Assembly (NCBI GenBank): GCA_977006965.1
Contig: OZ345355.1
Span: 2,604,001 to 2,668,000, forward strand
DNA: 64,000 nt
DNA from: Phymatolithon calcareum
Lineage: Eukaryota > Rhodophyta > Florideophyceae > Hapalidiales
Direction of reading: 5' to 3'
Position numbers and translations under genes: made by a program. Numbering within the stretch: position 1 is the stretch's first letter; each line of letters starts with the position of its first letter. The notes below the pieces were generated by a model. It was not told where the DNA came from. It worked only from the letters and a program-made list of their open reading frames with translations, and made no database searches. Shown in pieces: positions 40,734 through 52,263 of the stretch.

Positions 40734-41537
40734 ATGACCGACTACCACAACCCAACTCGCCCCTGGCCCACGGAAAGCATCGCCACGCTCCGCGCTGACG
40801 CCTCTAACCATCGTGATTGGAGGCTGTGCGTTGAGTCTGTGGTACAAGGTCAACAGGCCAATGATTTGCTCAAGCGTACGCTTCTCGACGGGAACAAAGT
40901 CGAAGTCGCGCAGGCTGCGTTGCTAAAGCCGTTCGTCATGCTGAACAAGAGCAAGGATTCTACCCACTTCGGCCGCCGTCCAAATGATTCTGCAGTAACG
41001 GACTGCCGGTGCATGACGCACCGGATAGACAACCAAGTCGAAGATGATGACATTTGCAAGGCCGTCAATGCGCGCACCGCTTGGCGCGCCGGACAGGGCC
41101 CCAGTAAACGTGCCACTGCCGCAGCCGCCACTTCCAACCAGACACAGGACCAGTCCTTCATGAAGGCGGTGGCTAACTCTATACCAACTATGCTCTTTAT
41201 AGATAGCAACGAAAACTCCGACCAGAAAAATCCCATGTCCCCTCTTCTAGACACCGCCGCTAGCCATCACTGCACGAAGTCCAGTTCCGCTCTGTCCAAA
41301 GTGCACCCCGTGAATATCCCCATTCGCCTAGCCAACGGAGCCACAATGCTTCCAAAGCGCACCGGCAGATTGCTCCTCCACGGACCATCTAATTCCATTC
41401 GATTATTGAACGCTCTGTTAGTACCCTCGCTTGCACGCGACCTCGTATCGGCAGCGCGCATCGCCGATGAAAACGACATACTAATCCAAGGACATCGATT
41501 CTTCGTCATGCCAAAAACTACCGGGGGGAAATTGTAG
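40734..41537 (+). pseudogene. copia gag-protease segment
   Basis: ATG at 40734. The N-terminal gag part has WPTESIATLRADASNHRDWR and a shortened middle with no CCHC knuckle. The protease part has PLLDTAASHHCTKSSSALSK; the D-T-A triplet is the active-site signature of copia proteases. It is followed by IPIRLANGATMLPKRTGRL and LLVPSLARDLVSAARIAD. True element sequence ends at 41522; the last codons belong to the inserted LINE-G. Between gag and protease the frame is shorter than usual for copia, indicating internal deletion. Confidence 0.75.
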
Positions 41538-42070
41538 GTTTTTATTTTAGAAGCCCTCAACGCCGGTATTCACCGACAACAGAGCAGCTTCCCGTTCATA
41601 CTGCTATCTCATTACCCAATTAGGTCACATTAAACTATCATTTCTTCTATCATATGGATTTACAAGGCCAGAGGTTTGTCAATCGCCGTTTTCGTCCCTT
41701 CTTCCCAAGATTCTTCTGCTTTTGGACATGTTAAATTTCGTTGTCGAGTTTTCATATTTTCTTCCGCGACCTCGTTGAAATGTTCAATGTAAGACTCTGC
41801 TCTTCGGAGTGGGAAGCGGCCAAAGAACCACTTGACTGCTAGGAATCGGTGTTTCCTGGATCGAATTTGGAGTACAGGGCTTACTTTCTACTTAGTATCA
41901 ACGGCAATTTTTCTCCCTTTTTTTTCTTCCTTTTCAATCTATTCCTGCGGTCGGCGGTGGCTCTCGTGTTTGTGGGTCACCAACCCGTGCACGGCTCGCT
42001 CGGTACTGCCTCTTAGGAGCTCGTGCTCCTGCAGATAGCGGATATCCCTCTCTGGTTTCTGTATGCCCAC

Positions 42071-44666
42071 TTATTTTCTTGCGTAGTTTGCTTCCCTCTC
42101 GATTTCGTCCTTCCCTCGTAGAAGCCTCTGTGCGAAGTGCTCTCCGAGTTGCGCTCTTCTTATCTTAGGCGGAGTAATTCTGCAGAGGGCTCGCATTCGA
42201 GCGTGCAATCGTTTCGCGTAGTTACAGAAGGCAACAGAGTAGAACAGACCCTCCGCTTGGTTAATCTGCGCTTCGACTGAGTTTGTCCATGGCGTGAGGT
42301 GTATCGCGTACTTCCATCTGCATTGCACAAGAGCCTTGTACATTGCTATGTTCTTGGTAGTAGATAGTCCTTGCGCTTGGACTCCCAGGTCTTCAGTCCC
42401 ATGACAATTCCCTTCGCCGCGTTGATGCGCTTTAGTGTTGCGTAGTGGGTTACTCCCGTGTTGACGATCGTGGTTCTAGGTATTCCAGTAGGCGGGTTTC
42501 GTGGAGCTCCTGGCCTGAGAGCCGGAACTTGCATTTAAATAATCCAGAATAGATAAGCACTTCGCTTTTTCCTTTCAAAGTGTTCCATTTCATTCCATTT
42601 TCTGTGGCCCAGCTAGTCGCAGTATCCAAAAGCCATTGCATACCATCGGAATTAGCGGCTTGGAGCTGCACATCGTCCGCGAAAAGTATCGCGAGGTGCT
42701 TCGACAAATGTCGAGTTGCTTTTTCCATTGCTAACGCAAATGTGTCCATGAACAAGTTGTACAAGCAGGGGCTCAGGGGCGATCCTTAGGGGACTCCGCG
42801 GTCAATAAGGAGCCACTTCTTTTCCTCGTCTCCGGCCGTTGTAATCCAGGATGGTTTGAGCAGGTATCTGACCATCTCCGCTAAGTCTGCGGGTAGCCAT
42901 TTGTCCACACGCTTCTGGAGTATGTCGCTAGGAACCCGATCGTATGCCGCCGAGAGATCGAGAACGGCTACAAAGCGGTGTCCTTTATTCAAAGTGCTCG
43001 TCGTCTTTAGTATCGCGAGCTCTGTCCCCTTATTTCTTTAAAATCCTAATTGGAAGTGGTGAAACTTGTACCGGCTGCATATCGCCGAGTCCATGGCAGC
43101 GTCAATTATTTTCCGCACTTGGCTTAGGAGCGATATCGGTCTGCAGTTCCCAGCTTCGTGTGTCGCTCCTTTCTTGTAAATCGGAATGAGCGTCGCTCTC
43201 CGCCATGCCTTCGGGATGCATTTCAGCTTGCCGCACATCTCCCATAGGGCCACGATCAGGTCCCCGCTCATTTCCGGATTTGCTTGGAGCATTTCAACTC
43301 CGATCCTGTCAGGCCCAAGTGCTTTTCCTCGTGTTGCTCGCCGGACTGCACTTTTGATCCCTTCCCGAAGTGTCTTCGTCACTATGAAATGGCTTAGGGT
43401 AGGGTTCCAGGCTTTCTGCGCTTTGAATACGTTGGCGATATGGGCTGTGAACATGCGTATGCGCACGGGAGCCCCCAGTGCTCGATTAATCCCTCTTCGT
43501 TTCCGCTTCATCTTAAGATTTTGCTCAGCGTCTCCATGGCTTTGCGGAGCGACTGATATTCAACATCATCGATGTATTTGGTATACTGCCCGGTTTTCGC
43601 CTTTTGTACTGCAGGGCGCATTTCGTTTCGGAATTTCTTGTATGTTTTCTAGTCCTCCGTTCTCACTGTCTTCTTGCCTTTCCGGTACAGGCGGATTCTC
43701 TCTTTTGCCATTCGATCCAGATTTCGCGTCCAGAATGGTTCAAAGCGTGGCGGTCGGCGGTGTTTTTTTGTCCACGGTTTGGTTACGAGCCGCTGGAATT
43801 TCTCGTACCACTTGTCCAAACCCTTCTTGAGCCGGAACATCGCAATTCCCCTAACATGCTGGGCCCCCATTTTTCCATCGCTTTGACCGCGCTTTCCGCT
43901 CGCTCCTCGCTCTTTCTCACGGTCGCTGAGATGAACGATTCCACCTTAGCTGGGGCCGGTTTCCTATGGTCCACGTCCATAGAGACTGGAAGGTTTCTCT
44001 TGCGTATTCCATCCCAAATCCTGTCGGGAGATTTCACCCTTGTCGTGCCCAGCGATTTGGTGGCAAGAAAATCGATGTTACTATTTCCTCTCGTTGATCT
44101 GTACGTGGCGCCTGGTTCTGTGTGAATGCGCCAGTTCGAGTTTGCAGCCCATTGCACTAGGTGTCGCCCTCTCATCTTGGATTTCGTGTCCCAGTGTTGG
44201 TGACGGGCATTGAGGTCGCCAATGAGCACCGACTTTTTTCTCCAGTGTGTTTGGACGAGGTACAGGTACTCCGTAGTCTCTTGTTACGTGGTATTCGGGG
44301 ATAGATACGCCACGGCGACGTTTATTCCCGCCAGAATGGTCACCAGTAGCTGGGCGTGATCAGCCTTGTCGTGGATACCTGATTGTAGGGGACCCTCAGC
44401 GATTAGTCCTTCTTTTTCCATGTCTCCGTAATCCCGAGAATATCCACTGCGTTGTTTTCGAAGAGCTCCTCGACCATACGCGGCATTTCCGGCGAGCCGC
44501 CAACGTTAAATGTGCAGATCTTGATAGAAGGATTCAAGGCCATTTTGTAATGCATGAGGACGGGGAGCTTTGCGATGCCGTCGAGTTGTGCATGATGTTG
44601 TTGGGGGGTATAGCTTTTCTCTGTGGCCAGCATGACAGATCCGGTCCAGACTCTGGTTGATGTCAC
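42071..44666 (-). pseudogene. LINE-G ORF2: endonuclease and reverse transcriptase (broken)
   Basis: Endonuclease words: KICTFNVGGSPEMPRMVEEL with GITETWKK (44550-44403), VLIGDLNARHQHWD and SNIDFLAT, with the closing VDHRKP (44229-43950). Polymerase words: GKALGPDRIGVEMLQANP, LIPIYKKG, NCRPISLLS, VLDLSAAYDRVPSD, LIDRGVP then a stop, LYNLFMD, AILFADDVQLQA. Thumb: WKYAIHLTPW. It is an apurinic-endonuclease LINE of the jockey/I/CR1 type. Stops near 44403 and 42788 and frame changes at about 43030 disable it. Confidence 0.82.
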
Positions 44667-44824
44667 TGGGGTTGTTACCCGTGCGCGGGCGCTCTCTTCT
44701 TGTTTCTGGGTCCCTGTGGAGCTTCAGAGTTGACGGGGTCGTACTGGTCTTCGCTATAGTTCTCACTGCGGATTGAATCTCCTCCGTTTTCGCCGTTGTA
44801 CTTCGCGTGTCGCGATTTTCGGGA

Positions 44825-46360
44825 TTATTCTTGTCCCGATTCTGGTGCTCCAGTCGACGCATCTCGTGCTTCGCTTCCTGCTTTACGGTCCGTCCCTAGC
44901 ATTTCGTCCAGTTCAATCTGTTTTCCGGTGTCTTCTGGCTCTTCCACCGCCATTTTCAGGGCCTCGTCTTCAAGATTGGCGTTTTTTCGGAACCATCTCA
45001 TAGTGTGGAAATCGGCGGTACCGGCTGCGCGCTTCCGCATTCTTGATCGGATAGCACGAAGGTTCCGAGCTGTGTGCTCTCGTTTCGACACGTCTTCGCG
45101 TATCGCCACGTTAGCACTCCAGATGCTTTACTTAGGGTCATATTTCAGGTGTGCGGCTCGCAGTGTGGCCACCGTCCGCGCAACCAGAGGCTTGTCTGTG
45201 AGGACTTCTAGGACTGCTCCACCGACGAATGACAGTCCGAGGACGGTCCGTCTGGGGAGGACTTTCACCAGCTCATCGTACAATTCTTTGAGCTGGTTCG
45301 GATATTCATCGTTGCGTAGAAATCCACGGAAATAAAGAGGAACGACTTGCGGTTGGACATGTTTCGGGGTCATGGTTTTCTTGATTACAGTTCGAAGACT
45401 GGCGATTTTTCCTTGTTCCCTCGCAGGGAGCATTCTGTAATTCGGAGTTTACGCGGCGGCAATCTCGGCGTAAGTTCGAGGATCTACAGGTCCTTTTTTC
45501 AGAGATGTCACCTGGGGCGGTCCTGGGGTGCCGATCGCTCCACACTGTTGACTTTTGGGGCTCCAGTGTCTCACCTGGCTTGCTAGTGGAGCCCTTCGTG
45601 GTCTTGTCAGTTACCGGTTGGTCTGAGGATATTTCCGTCGGCGAATGTCCTCGTGGTTTCCGTTGAGATGCTCGGTGTTTTCCGTTGGGGCTATGCTCCT
45701 TGACGTCGCGGGCGGCTATCTGTTGGAGTTCGTCTTCAGAATCGAATCCTCCGAGGGTTTCGCTTCCCTCCGACTCGCCCTTCCGGGCTAGGGTCCGCAA
45801 TTCTGCCTGTAGGACGGAGACAGTGCTGGTCAATTCCACCACGGCCAATGTAAGTGCCTCGATCTTCGCCTTGTCCTCGTTTTGTGCTTGGCGGCTTTTC
45901 GGTGGCGCCTCGTGTCCTCTGGTGCTGCTAGCTCGATTGAAAGCCTCATTACCCTTCTACCGCAGAACTCGTTGCAGTCGAGGCATTTCGCTCGGACGTC
46001 ACGGCACCTGCTCGGGCCCTGAAGTGTGAGAGAATCTGGAGTTTTGCATTCGGGACCTCTGACTGCCTGTCGCACCGCTACGAATCTAGCTTTCCAGTTG
46101 GACATGTGCTCTTTGCTTCGGTTTCCTATTGGGATCGTCAACGGAATTGTCGGGGTGATTGTGTGGCGGCGCGAGGGCTTCGTGGAGGTTTCATTTTCTT
46201 CTGTTGGCAGTATAGATTTCACTGGTTTCTTGTTCCTTTTTTTGGGTGGGGATTTCGTATCGTCTTCCATTTGATCTCTTGCGTGTTCTTCATGTGGGGG
46301 GCGGGGGTTGGTGTCCTTCGACGGTTTTTTGTCCTGGGTATTTTTCTTTACGGTGTCCAT
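44825..46360 (-). pseudogene. LINE-G ORF1 (gag-like)
   Basis: Three successive minus frames (46360-45830, 45848-45306, 45433-44825) make up one region. The N-terminus is Lys/Pro/Thr-rich. A Cys cluster reads CRDVRAKCLDCNEFCGRR. An acidic and Ser-rich linker follows, then a folded segment with VVPLYFRGFLRNDEYPNQLK and LGLSFVGGAVLEVLTDKPL. At least two frameshifts separate them. ORF1 products of LINEs bind RNA. The Cys cluster is not a standard CCHC knuckle. Confidence 0.6.
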
Positions 46361-46741
46361 GTCAGTGCTAATGTCTATGTCATTGTCTTTGTGCGTCGGA
46401 GGGTGTGGAGTTTTGAGGCCTTCAGGCGGGTGCAGCGCGCACGGGTGGCGGCTGTGGGCTTGGTCTGCGGTCCCGCAATTCCGATGCTCGTCATTTGTTT
46501 CATACGTCGGGTCGAAATGATCGATTTCGCTTTATTTTTCGGGACTAGGCCAGTTTTGTTGCGAATGGTATTCTCGCGAATTCGGCCCAGGTTAGTTCCC
46601 CCTTTGTCGTCCCCTGCGCTATTGGTCTCCATTTGGAGATCGAAGCACGCCGATCGGCGTGCTTTCCGATCCGCTGATGGCTGCTCCGCTTTCTGCCGTC
46701 GTTTCTATTGCCTTTTTTTCTTCGCCTTGCCAAAAACTACC

Positions 46742-47940
46742 AAGGAGCCTTCCCACGTTTTTGCCTAGGGTACTAGAACAGGAAATGTATACGCATTCGA
46801 CGTCATATGCCCACGAGCATCTGCAGGACAAGCGCATAAGCCGTCCATACAGTCGAGATTTCGCATACCGCGAGCCCTCAGAAAACTATACGAATCTTTT
46901 TCCCACCCCCACCCTGCCGCCGAGCGACGTGTGCTTTCTGCCTTCCGGTCGCTGCGCAGTGAAAAATCCGGAGAAAACGGAGAGCACACCGTTTCCCCTT
47001 GCAATGAAGCGAAGTTGACGAGTACCGCGCATCTTTCCTCTAAGGACGGAAACGTGTCGCCACTGGCAAAAATCAGCACCGACACGGTCGGACCACTGCA
47101 GAAGTCCATCAAGGGAAACATGTACTTTACTGTGTCTCTGGTTTTGTAAAAGCGTTGCCCACACGCACAAAAGTGGCCGCCGGTCATGCACTAGTCATCG
47201 TTCTACGCAAACTACAACGCGCCACCGGACGTCCGGTCCTCCGAATTCAGTCCGACGGAGCGCCAGAGCTCTCACCTGGTGCACCCCTCCGTTTCGACCA
47301 AAGCTCTGGTGCGGTAATAAAAACGCAGTCCCGAGCAGCCCGCGAATGTCGGGCCAGGCTGAGCGCGCCATAGGAGTCCTTGAAAACTGCATACGCACAC
47401 AACCTCTCAGTGCCAAGCTGTCGATGAGCATTTGAGATCCACGCTCTCGGACTGCGCAGCCAAATGGAACGCGATCCCGAAGGCTGGAGCAAGCTCAGCT
47501 AGACAATTCTGCTCTTCGGGGTGAAGCCAAACTTGCGCCGGGCAATCCCGTTTGGAGCTCTTGGATTTATACCAAACAAGGCACGCTTGAAAAACAGCCG
47601 CACTCCAAGCGGCCTCCTCCGAAGGTACCTTTCGGAGCCCTCCTCTGCTACGATCGATGTGCATGACCAACGCACAAGGAGACTTGACGTTTCCCGGTAC
47701 GCCGACTCGCGCCCATCAATCCAAGCAGCGATATGCAGTCTTCTGGACCTCCACGCATGGCATGCAATTCAGCAAAGATCGGGCAACGTCTCACAGGGGC
47801 AGGCAGGACGTCAAATACCGAGACACACGATACTCACACGTTCGACACAACACAGACAGATCTTCCACCCACCCAGGGCACTTCAAATTCAACGCACAAG
47901 CGAGGAAAAGGCTCTATACCCACCACAACACATAAAATAA
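46742..47940 (+). pseudogene. copia integrase segment
   Basis: About 47070-47150 reads ISTDTVGPLQKSIKGNMYF, the start of the integrase catalytic core (D-T-x-GP). LRIQSDGAPEL at about 47240 matches the second Asp block. RAIGVLENCIRTQPLSAKL follows in a shifted frame. RAIPFGALGFIPNKARLKNS and VHDQRTRRLDVSRYAD (47540-47700) match the C-terminal part. Numerous stops and shifts occur. No earlier zinc-binding HHCC module is readable. Confidence 0.75.
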
Positions 47941-48029
47941 TAGTACAAGTCAGTTCTCTACCAGACTGTCCTGGACTGCCATGGACTGCCTGGATTCCAG
48001 GCATTTCCATGGACACGCTTAAAATTTGT

Positions 48030-48116
48030 GGATTTCCAAGATTTTCCAGGATTTTCCAGGATTTTCCAGGATTTTCCAGGATTTTCTAAAGATTTCTAGG
48101 ATTTTCCAGGACTGCC
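48030..48116 (+). repeat. Subterminal minisatellite, left end of the KDZ-like element
   Basis: Repeated GGATTTTCCA units (at least six, with variants GGATTTTCTAAAGATTTC). The same array occurs at 52265-52330 in the same orientation, although the element's ends are inverted. Candidate transposase-binding sites. Confidence 0.75.
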
Positions 48117-48195
48117 AGGTGAACGTGGTATTGCGTGTATCAAACTGAAGTCAATATTTAATGTATAATGCTGGAATGGGCAGTGCTCTAAAGGT

Positions 48196-50115
48196 TTATT
48201 GAAAGCGGCTAGACCTAAGATTACCTGTCTTTTTCGTTTGCGGCTTTCGCCGGTTCCCATAGGAATCAAATACTTTGAACGCTGTCCCAGCCCGAGTTGC
48301 TGATAGACTTAAGTTGTGCTCTTCATGTACGATTTTGTAGTAGACTTCTGCGAATGACTTTCTCATTGTCCGGACAACTGAAATACGTTTTCCGAGGTGA
48401 GCAAAGAGCTCTTCGCAAGCGGTCCCATTGAACCTATGCGCACCGGTAGGGGTAAGACATTCCTTAAAATTACTTGCCTTGCAGTAATCTTGACAAAACT
48501 TATCATCTGTCTTATGAGATCTTTGGTGTATAGGTGGAACCACGAGTAAGGTGTTCTCGAATGCTTTGCGGAAATATGCAAGTTTTCCTGTTTTCGAATA
48601 AATGGATTTCGCCACTTGACAAGAGGCATCAAAATAAATAATATTCGGCATTGTTTCTGGAGTCGGAAACGCTTCGACGACGAATCTGGTCACCTCAGTT
48701 GGGGATTCAGAATCTGAAAAAAATTTGCCATCGATAATGATCCCGCAAGGCCGACATGCTACGCAGTATACGTAAGCAAATTGGCGTCGGAATGAAACAG
48801 TGAAGCGTCCAAGGTGCTGTTCAGATGGCGAAGCTGCACATGCTGCAATCCACTTCCCTTTGCACTCGGATAATGTGATTCCCAAAGATCTCTTTTGCTC
48901 CACATCCCCAACTATTGCGACACAGTGGTCGCTCTTGTCCGGATTTGTCAGTCTTACCGATGTAGAACGAGCATTCGCGCCCCTCACACCAGCTTCACGG
49001 ATTTGCGATATGTAAGACGCTTTACCGTCTTCTGCTTCGCGCCATGCGAGTTCCAAGCTATAGTGCTCTTCGCAAGCGACAGAATCTGTTCGTACCTTTT
49101 CACCAGAGATACCATTTAGACCAGAGAAACCATGGACAAAATTCGTAAACGGATTGGATGATCCCGGCATCTTCACGACTCCACAGCGCCAGTGAAGGTC
49201 GTAATGACTTTCGCAAAACCTATCAATTCGATGGTTCTGAAGTTCATTACAGCACCCTTTGGCAGCACACACGCATGAGGTGGCAATCACACCGTCGATG
49301 ACGCATGTCGTCACGATCTTATCACCAACGTAATATGCGCAATCTAGGCAGGCGTGGGTCTTACTATCGGCAATACCATAGGCCGAGAAGTCAGCGAGGA
49401 GTGATTTGACAATACCTGTTGCGACGGTGGATTGTGAACGCGACACTTCTTCGTACCGAAATATGAGTCGCGGGGCGCGTAGACTCCGCATGATTCCAGC
49501 ACAGAGAAAGAATGCAATTTCAACATCATCCGGTTCTAAGAACGGCACCATCCCATGCATTCCCACAGATCTGTACTCATCGGGGAGTAATTGTTTTGCC
49601 TTCTCGCGGTTAAAATAGGTAGAGCGCTTTAAGTCGACTTGCTCGACCAGAGTAGTACACTTAGTAATACTGAACGTTTTTGCAACCTTTTGGAACGATG
49701 ACCCATTGATAGCGATTGAGAAATATATTTCTCGGAGGAGTTCGAAATGGATGAACTTGTGCATGGTAATTTTGACGAAGCAATAGTCTTGATTGTAGTA
49801 GTCGGAAACAAGCAGTGTCACCAAACCTCCCTTGGAGTAACGCCCATATTCGTTCCGTGATTTGCAGCCGCGGCAATAGGAATAGTACAGTCGTCCAAGT
49901 TGAACGTGAGAACTTCCGTCGTAGTAATTGGGATGTACATCGTTCGGTGACTCCGGCTTTGTAGGAGCGGTGAAGACAATAACAGATATCGAAGCAGAAC
50001 ACGTGCGTAATGTTCGTTTGCAGTCCAAACAATTCTGCCGTCCCTCAATAGTAACATTTGGATACAGCTCATGCAAAACAGAAGCCGAAGAAGAGCTGCG
50101 TATGTTTTTTTCCAT
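48196..50115 (-). CDS. KDZ-like transposase
   Basis: 639 residues from the ATG at 50115; the frame stays open to 50214 but without an ATG. The N-terminal half has Cys pairs typical of CxC modules: NCLDCKRTLRTC, YYSYCRGCKSRNEYG, HACLDCAYY and SCVCAAKGCCNEL, then HRIDRFCESHYDLHWRC. The catalytic half has IIIDGKFFSD (Asp462), IYFDASCQVAKSI (Asp496, D-x-x-C-Q) and PPIHQRSHKTDDKFCQDYC, then GTACEELFAHLGKR (Glu568/569). D...DxxCQ...H...C...E in this order is the signature of Kyakuja-Dileera-Zisupton transposases. Cut-and-paste transposition in the nucleus is inferred. No stops or frameshifts. Its partner gene is read the opposite way from 50508. Confidence 0.75.
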   Translation of the reverse strand: MEKNIRSSSSASVLHELYPNVTIEGRQNCLDCKRTLRTCSASISVIVFTAPTKPESPNDVHPNYYDGSSHVQLGRLYYSYCRGCKSRNEYGRYSKGGLVTLLVSDYYNQDYCFVKITMHKFIHFELLREIYFSIAINGSSFQKVAKTFSITKCTTLVEQVDLKRSTYFNREKAKQLLPDEYRSVGMHGMVPFLEPDDVEIAFFLCAGIMRSLRAPRLIFRYEEVSRSQSTVATGIVKSLLADFSAYGIADSKTHACLDCAYYVGDKIVTTCVIDGVIATSCVCAAKGCCNELQNHRIDRFCESHYDLHWRCGVVKMPGSSNPFTNFVHGFSGLNGISGEKVRTDSVACEEHYSLELAWREAEDGKASYISQIREAGVRGANARSTSVRLTNPDKSDHCVAIVGDVEQKRSLGITLSECKGKWIAACAASPSEQHLGRFTVSFRRQFAYVYCVACRPCGIIIDGKFFSDSESPTEVTRFVVEAFPTPETMPNIIYFDASCQVAKSIYSKTGKLAYFRKAFENTLLVVPPIHQRSHKTDDKFCQDYCKASNFKECLTPTGAHRFNGTACEELFAHLGKRISVVRTMRKSFAEVYYKIVHEEHNLSLSATRAGTAFKVFDSYGNRRKPQTKKTGNLRSSRFQ

Positions 50116-50507
50116 TGCGAGTTCTTTGCCGTGCTTTCCCAAATCAAAATCCTGTCCTTTTAATTTTTCATATATTCGTCGACGCACCAAACTGTGCCAG
50201 GTGAAAATCAACACAACAGTGTGCCAGGCGATGAACTTTAAATAGAAAGATCAATGACAAACTGTGCCTGGTGATCCTGTGCCTGGTGAGCTTGTCCTTG
50301 TATCAATTTTGACTTTCCGTTTAGCTCGACAGATTAAGAAAAATTCAACGTAAAGAATATATTTTGCTGAGTTCTGCAGCAAGAAAGCCATTACGTAACG
50401 GTAATTACACCTGCCGACACAGAGCGCCTTGCGAGTGTGCAGCGTACTCCCAATTATAAAATTGCTAGCATCCGGTTTGTGTGGGTGATTCACTCTCGAC
50501 ACACATC
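50116..50507. promoter_or_regulatory. Shared intergenic region of the KDZ-like element
   Basis: About 390 bp between two divergent genes, so it probably holds both promoters. A four-fold local repeat of GTGCC(A/T)GG(C/T)GA is at about 50198, 50221, 50265 and 50281. No clear TATA box. Confidence 0.5.
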
Positions 50508-52115
50508 ATGGCACCAAAGCCGGCCCTCCGAGTCCCTAAGCTGTCTAAAGAACGAGAAGAGCGAGAGAAGGAGTACCGAATGTTTATTCGAGAGCTAGGG
50601 GCGCCAGAAAACTCGACCGTGAGAGCACGTGCTCCGCTGTTCAACTTTTGGGAAAAGCCCTTGTCTTTTCTGAAGAACGATCAGTGTGGGAATCCAATAA
50701 GCTTAACAGTTGCAGCGTATGTTTTCGACGGGATTCTGTCCGACGAAGATCTCGAGGCCATGAAATCGAATGGAATTTTCAAGTACAGGAGCATACCTGG
50801 CCGGGAATCATCAACATACCTCGCACAATTTCAAGATATCAGAAAATACATTGTTATTGATCAAGGAATCGAGTTCACAGACCTCCGAGCGAAGGTCAAA
50901 ACGTTACGCTCACGCTATGCTACTTATCTGAAGTCCGGCAACTGCGGTGCTCATGCATCGGAATTTAGCGCATCATCGTCGACTCGCTCTCGAGCAGGGT
51001 GTGCAGTTCCAAGAGAGATTGTCGTGGTCAGTGATGAGGGCAAGGTTCACCTGGCTGGCGGACTACTTGGATCACAGGAAATTTTTCCCGTTGACAGCGA
51101 TGATGACAATGGTACTTGTGAGAAATCCCCATCAGATTCACCTTCCAACGAGTCGCCACATTCATTCCTGCGTCGAGCACAAGGCCGGAGTGCAGCTGGG
51201 AGTGTGAGATCGGATGACATTCAGCGCTCCCTCTCCGAGGATATTGCCCGTTCGAGCGAATCCGTACGGTCGATTGCGCAGATGTCAGCTGAGCAGGTTC
51301 TGGTGGAGCAGAACCTGCGAGCGGTATCAGATGAGATGGACCTTGGTCTTCCGGCTGATGTCATTCATTCTGCCTCAATCTGGATTCTTTCGAGGTCTAG
51401 GAATTCTTTCAATCGATTCAAGAAGATTGTCTATTCTGGGTTTGGCGATGATCGAGCACGGCGTCGTGAGGGCTTGCGGACTGCACTGGAGTCGAGCGCG
51501 AACATCACCGAGGATTCATTCATGCTTGCTTCATGCATCTGTCGGCTGGTAGAGGGCGATGATCAGACAAGCAGGGAACCCCGAGGCGGGATCGGGCAAC
51601 ACAGAGATTTGGTATCGTCGGCAGTGTTTCCTGGTTTCTTCGGAAATATGCCGAGAACGACTGGGATTCCGATGCACGGTCCGGTGAGAGTCAATGTAAC
51701 TCCTGCGAAACCCAAGAAACTACGGATACGAACTGTTGGATCTGCACTGACGGCTGCATTCGTAGCCGGCATCTTACCCCTTTCGGATTCTGACGAAGCT
51801 GAGAAGAACGTTGGACTCGAACGGAAATATCGGCTGTCGACCAAGCTCGACGAAATCTATGGGACCGAACAACTACCCTTGAGACGATCTACATTCTACT
51901 GCTTTCAGAAGGGTGTCAAATGGCTTGTGGAACATCACATGGGATACAGGGGTGCTGCCGTATCTGGTGTTGCGCTCCTTCGTTTGCGAATGTCGCATGA
52001 GCCTACGGATTGTAGCATTCAGGAGACAAAAATCCCTGCGTTGAATGACCCCAAGACAATGGGTGACAAAATTCATAACATAATCACTGATAAGTACAAT
52101 AGCAGTCCTCGTTGA
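50508..52115 (+). CDS. Partner protein of the KDZ-like transposon, unknown function
   Basis: 535 residues from the ATG at 50508; an upstream GTG in frame is not used. The N-terminus is charged (LSKEREEREKEYRMFIREL). A globular stretch follows with LFNFWEKPLSFLKNDQCGNP and VAAYVFDGILSDEDLEAMKS, then KVKTLRSRYATYL. The middle is Ser/Asp-rich (KSPSDSPSNESPHSF), and a helical region has ASIWILSRSRNSFNRFKKIV. The C-terminal block contains STKLDEIYGTEQLPL and GVKWLVEHHMGYRGAAVSGV. It has no Cys clusters or acidic triad. I recognise no family. The conserved open frame inside the TIRs suggests a role in transposition, for example DNA binding or regulation. Confidence 0.75.
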   Translation: MAPKPALRVPKLSKEREEREKEYRMFIRELGAPENSTVRARAPLFNFWEKPLSFLKNDQCGNPISLTVAAYVFDGILSDEDLEAMKSNGIFKYRSIPGRESSTYLAQFQDIRKYIVIDQGIEFTDLRAKVKTLRSRYATYLKSGNCGAHASEFSASSSTRSRAGCAVPREIVVVSDEGKVHLAGGLLGSQEIFPVDSDDDNGTCEKSPSDSPSNESPHSFLRRAQGRSAAGSVRSDDIQRSLSEDIARSSESVRSIAQMSAEQVLVEQNLRAVSDEMDLGLPADVIHSASIWILSRSRNSFNRFKKIVYSGFGDDRARRREGLRTALESSANITEDSFMLASCICRLVEGDDQTSREPRGGIGQHRDLVSSAVFPGFFGNMPRTTGIPMHGPVRVNVTPAKPKKLRIRTVGSALTAAFVAGILPLSDSDEAEKNVGLERKYRLSTKLDEIYGTEQLPLRRSTFYCFQKGVKWLVEHHMGYRGAAVSGVALLRLRMSHEPTDCSIQETKIPALNDPKTMGDKIHNIITDKYNSSPR

Positions 52116-52117
52116 AT

Positions 52118-52232
52118 TCTCGGCCTATGATATTGTCGACAGTAAGACTCATGCCTGCCTAGATTGCGCATATTACGTTTAGTTGGTGATAAGATCGTGA
52201 CGACAAGCGTCATCGTCGATGTGACTGCCACC
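52118..52232 (+). repeat. Inverted copy of a transposase-gene segment
   Basis: Directly after the partner gene's stop, the plus strand repeats, with a few changes and an extra TAG, the transposase coding segment for FSAY-I-DSKTHACLDCAYYV (original on the minus strand at about 49278-49392). It lies in the presumed 3' UTR of the partner gene, in the same RNA sense as the transposase message. Confidence 0.8.
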
Positions 52233-52263
52233 GAAAACGCTAACTTGTGTTCAAGCGACAACG

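Larger units (their letters stand above)
41523..46727 (-). mobile_element. LINE-G, probably full-length non-LTR retrotransposon
   Basis: The 14-bp TSD TGCCAAAAACTACC lies at 41509-41522 and 46728-46741, and the copia sequence resumes across it. On the minus strand the order is ORF1, endonuclease, reverse transcriptase, 3' UTR. The 3' terminus is GGGCTTCTAAAATAAAAACC, TACAATTT and then CCCCCC, with no poly(A). At 5.2 kb with both ORF regions it is the most complete LINE here, though frames are broken. Confidence 0.88.

Noticed and set aside
43186-44125. Plus-strand frames of 173-214 codons
   Set aside because: They are antisense to LINE-G ORF2, whose endonuclease and polymerase motifs are on the minus strand.
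45796-46768. Plus-strand hydrophobic 220-codon frame
   Set aside because: Antisense shadow of the Lys/Arg-rich LINE-G ORF1; Lys codons reversed give Phe and Leu.
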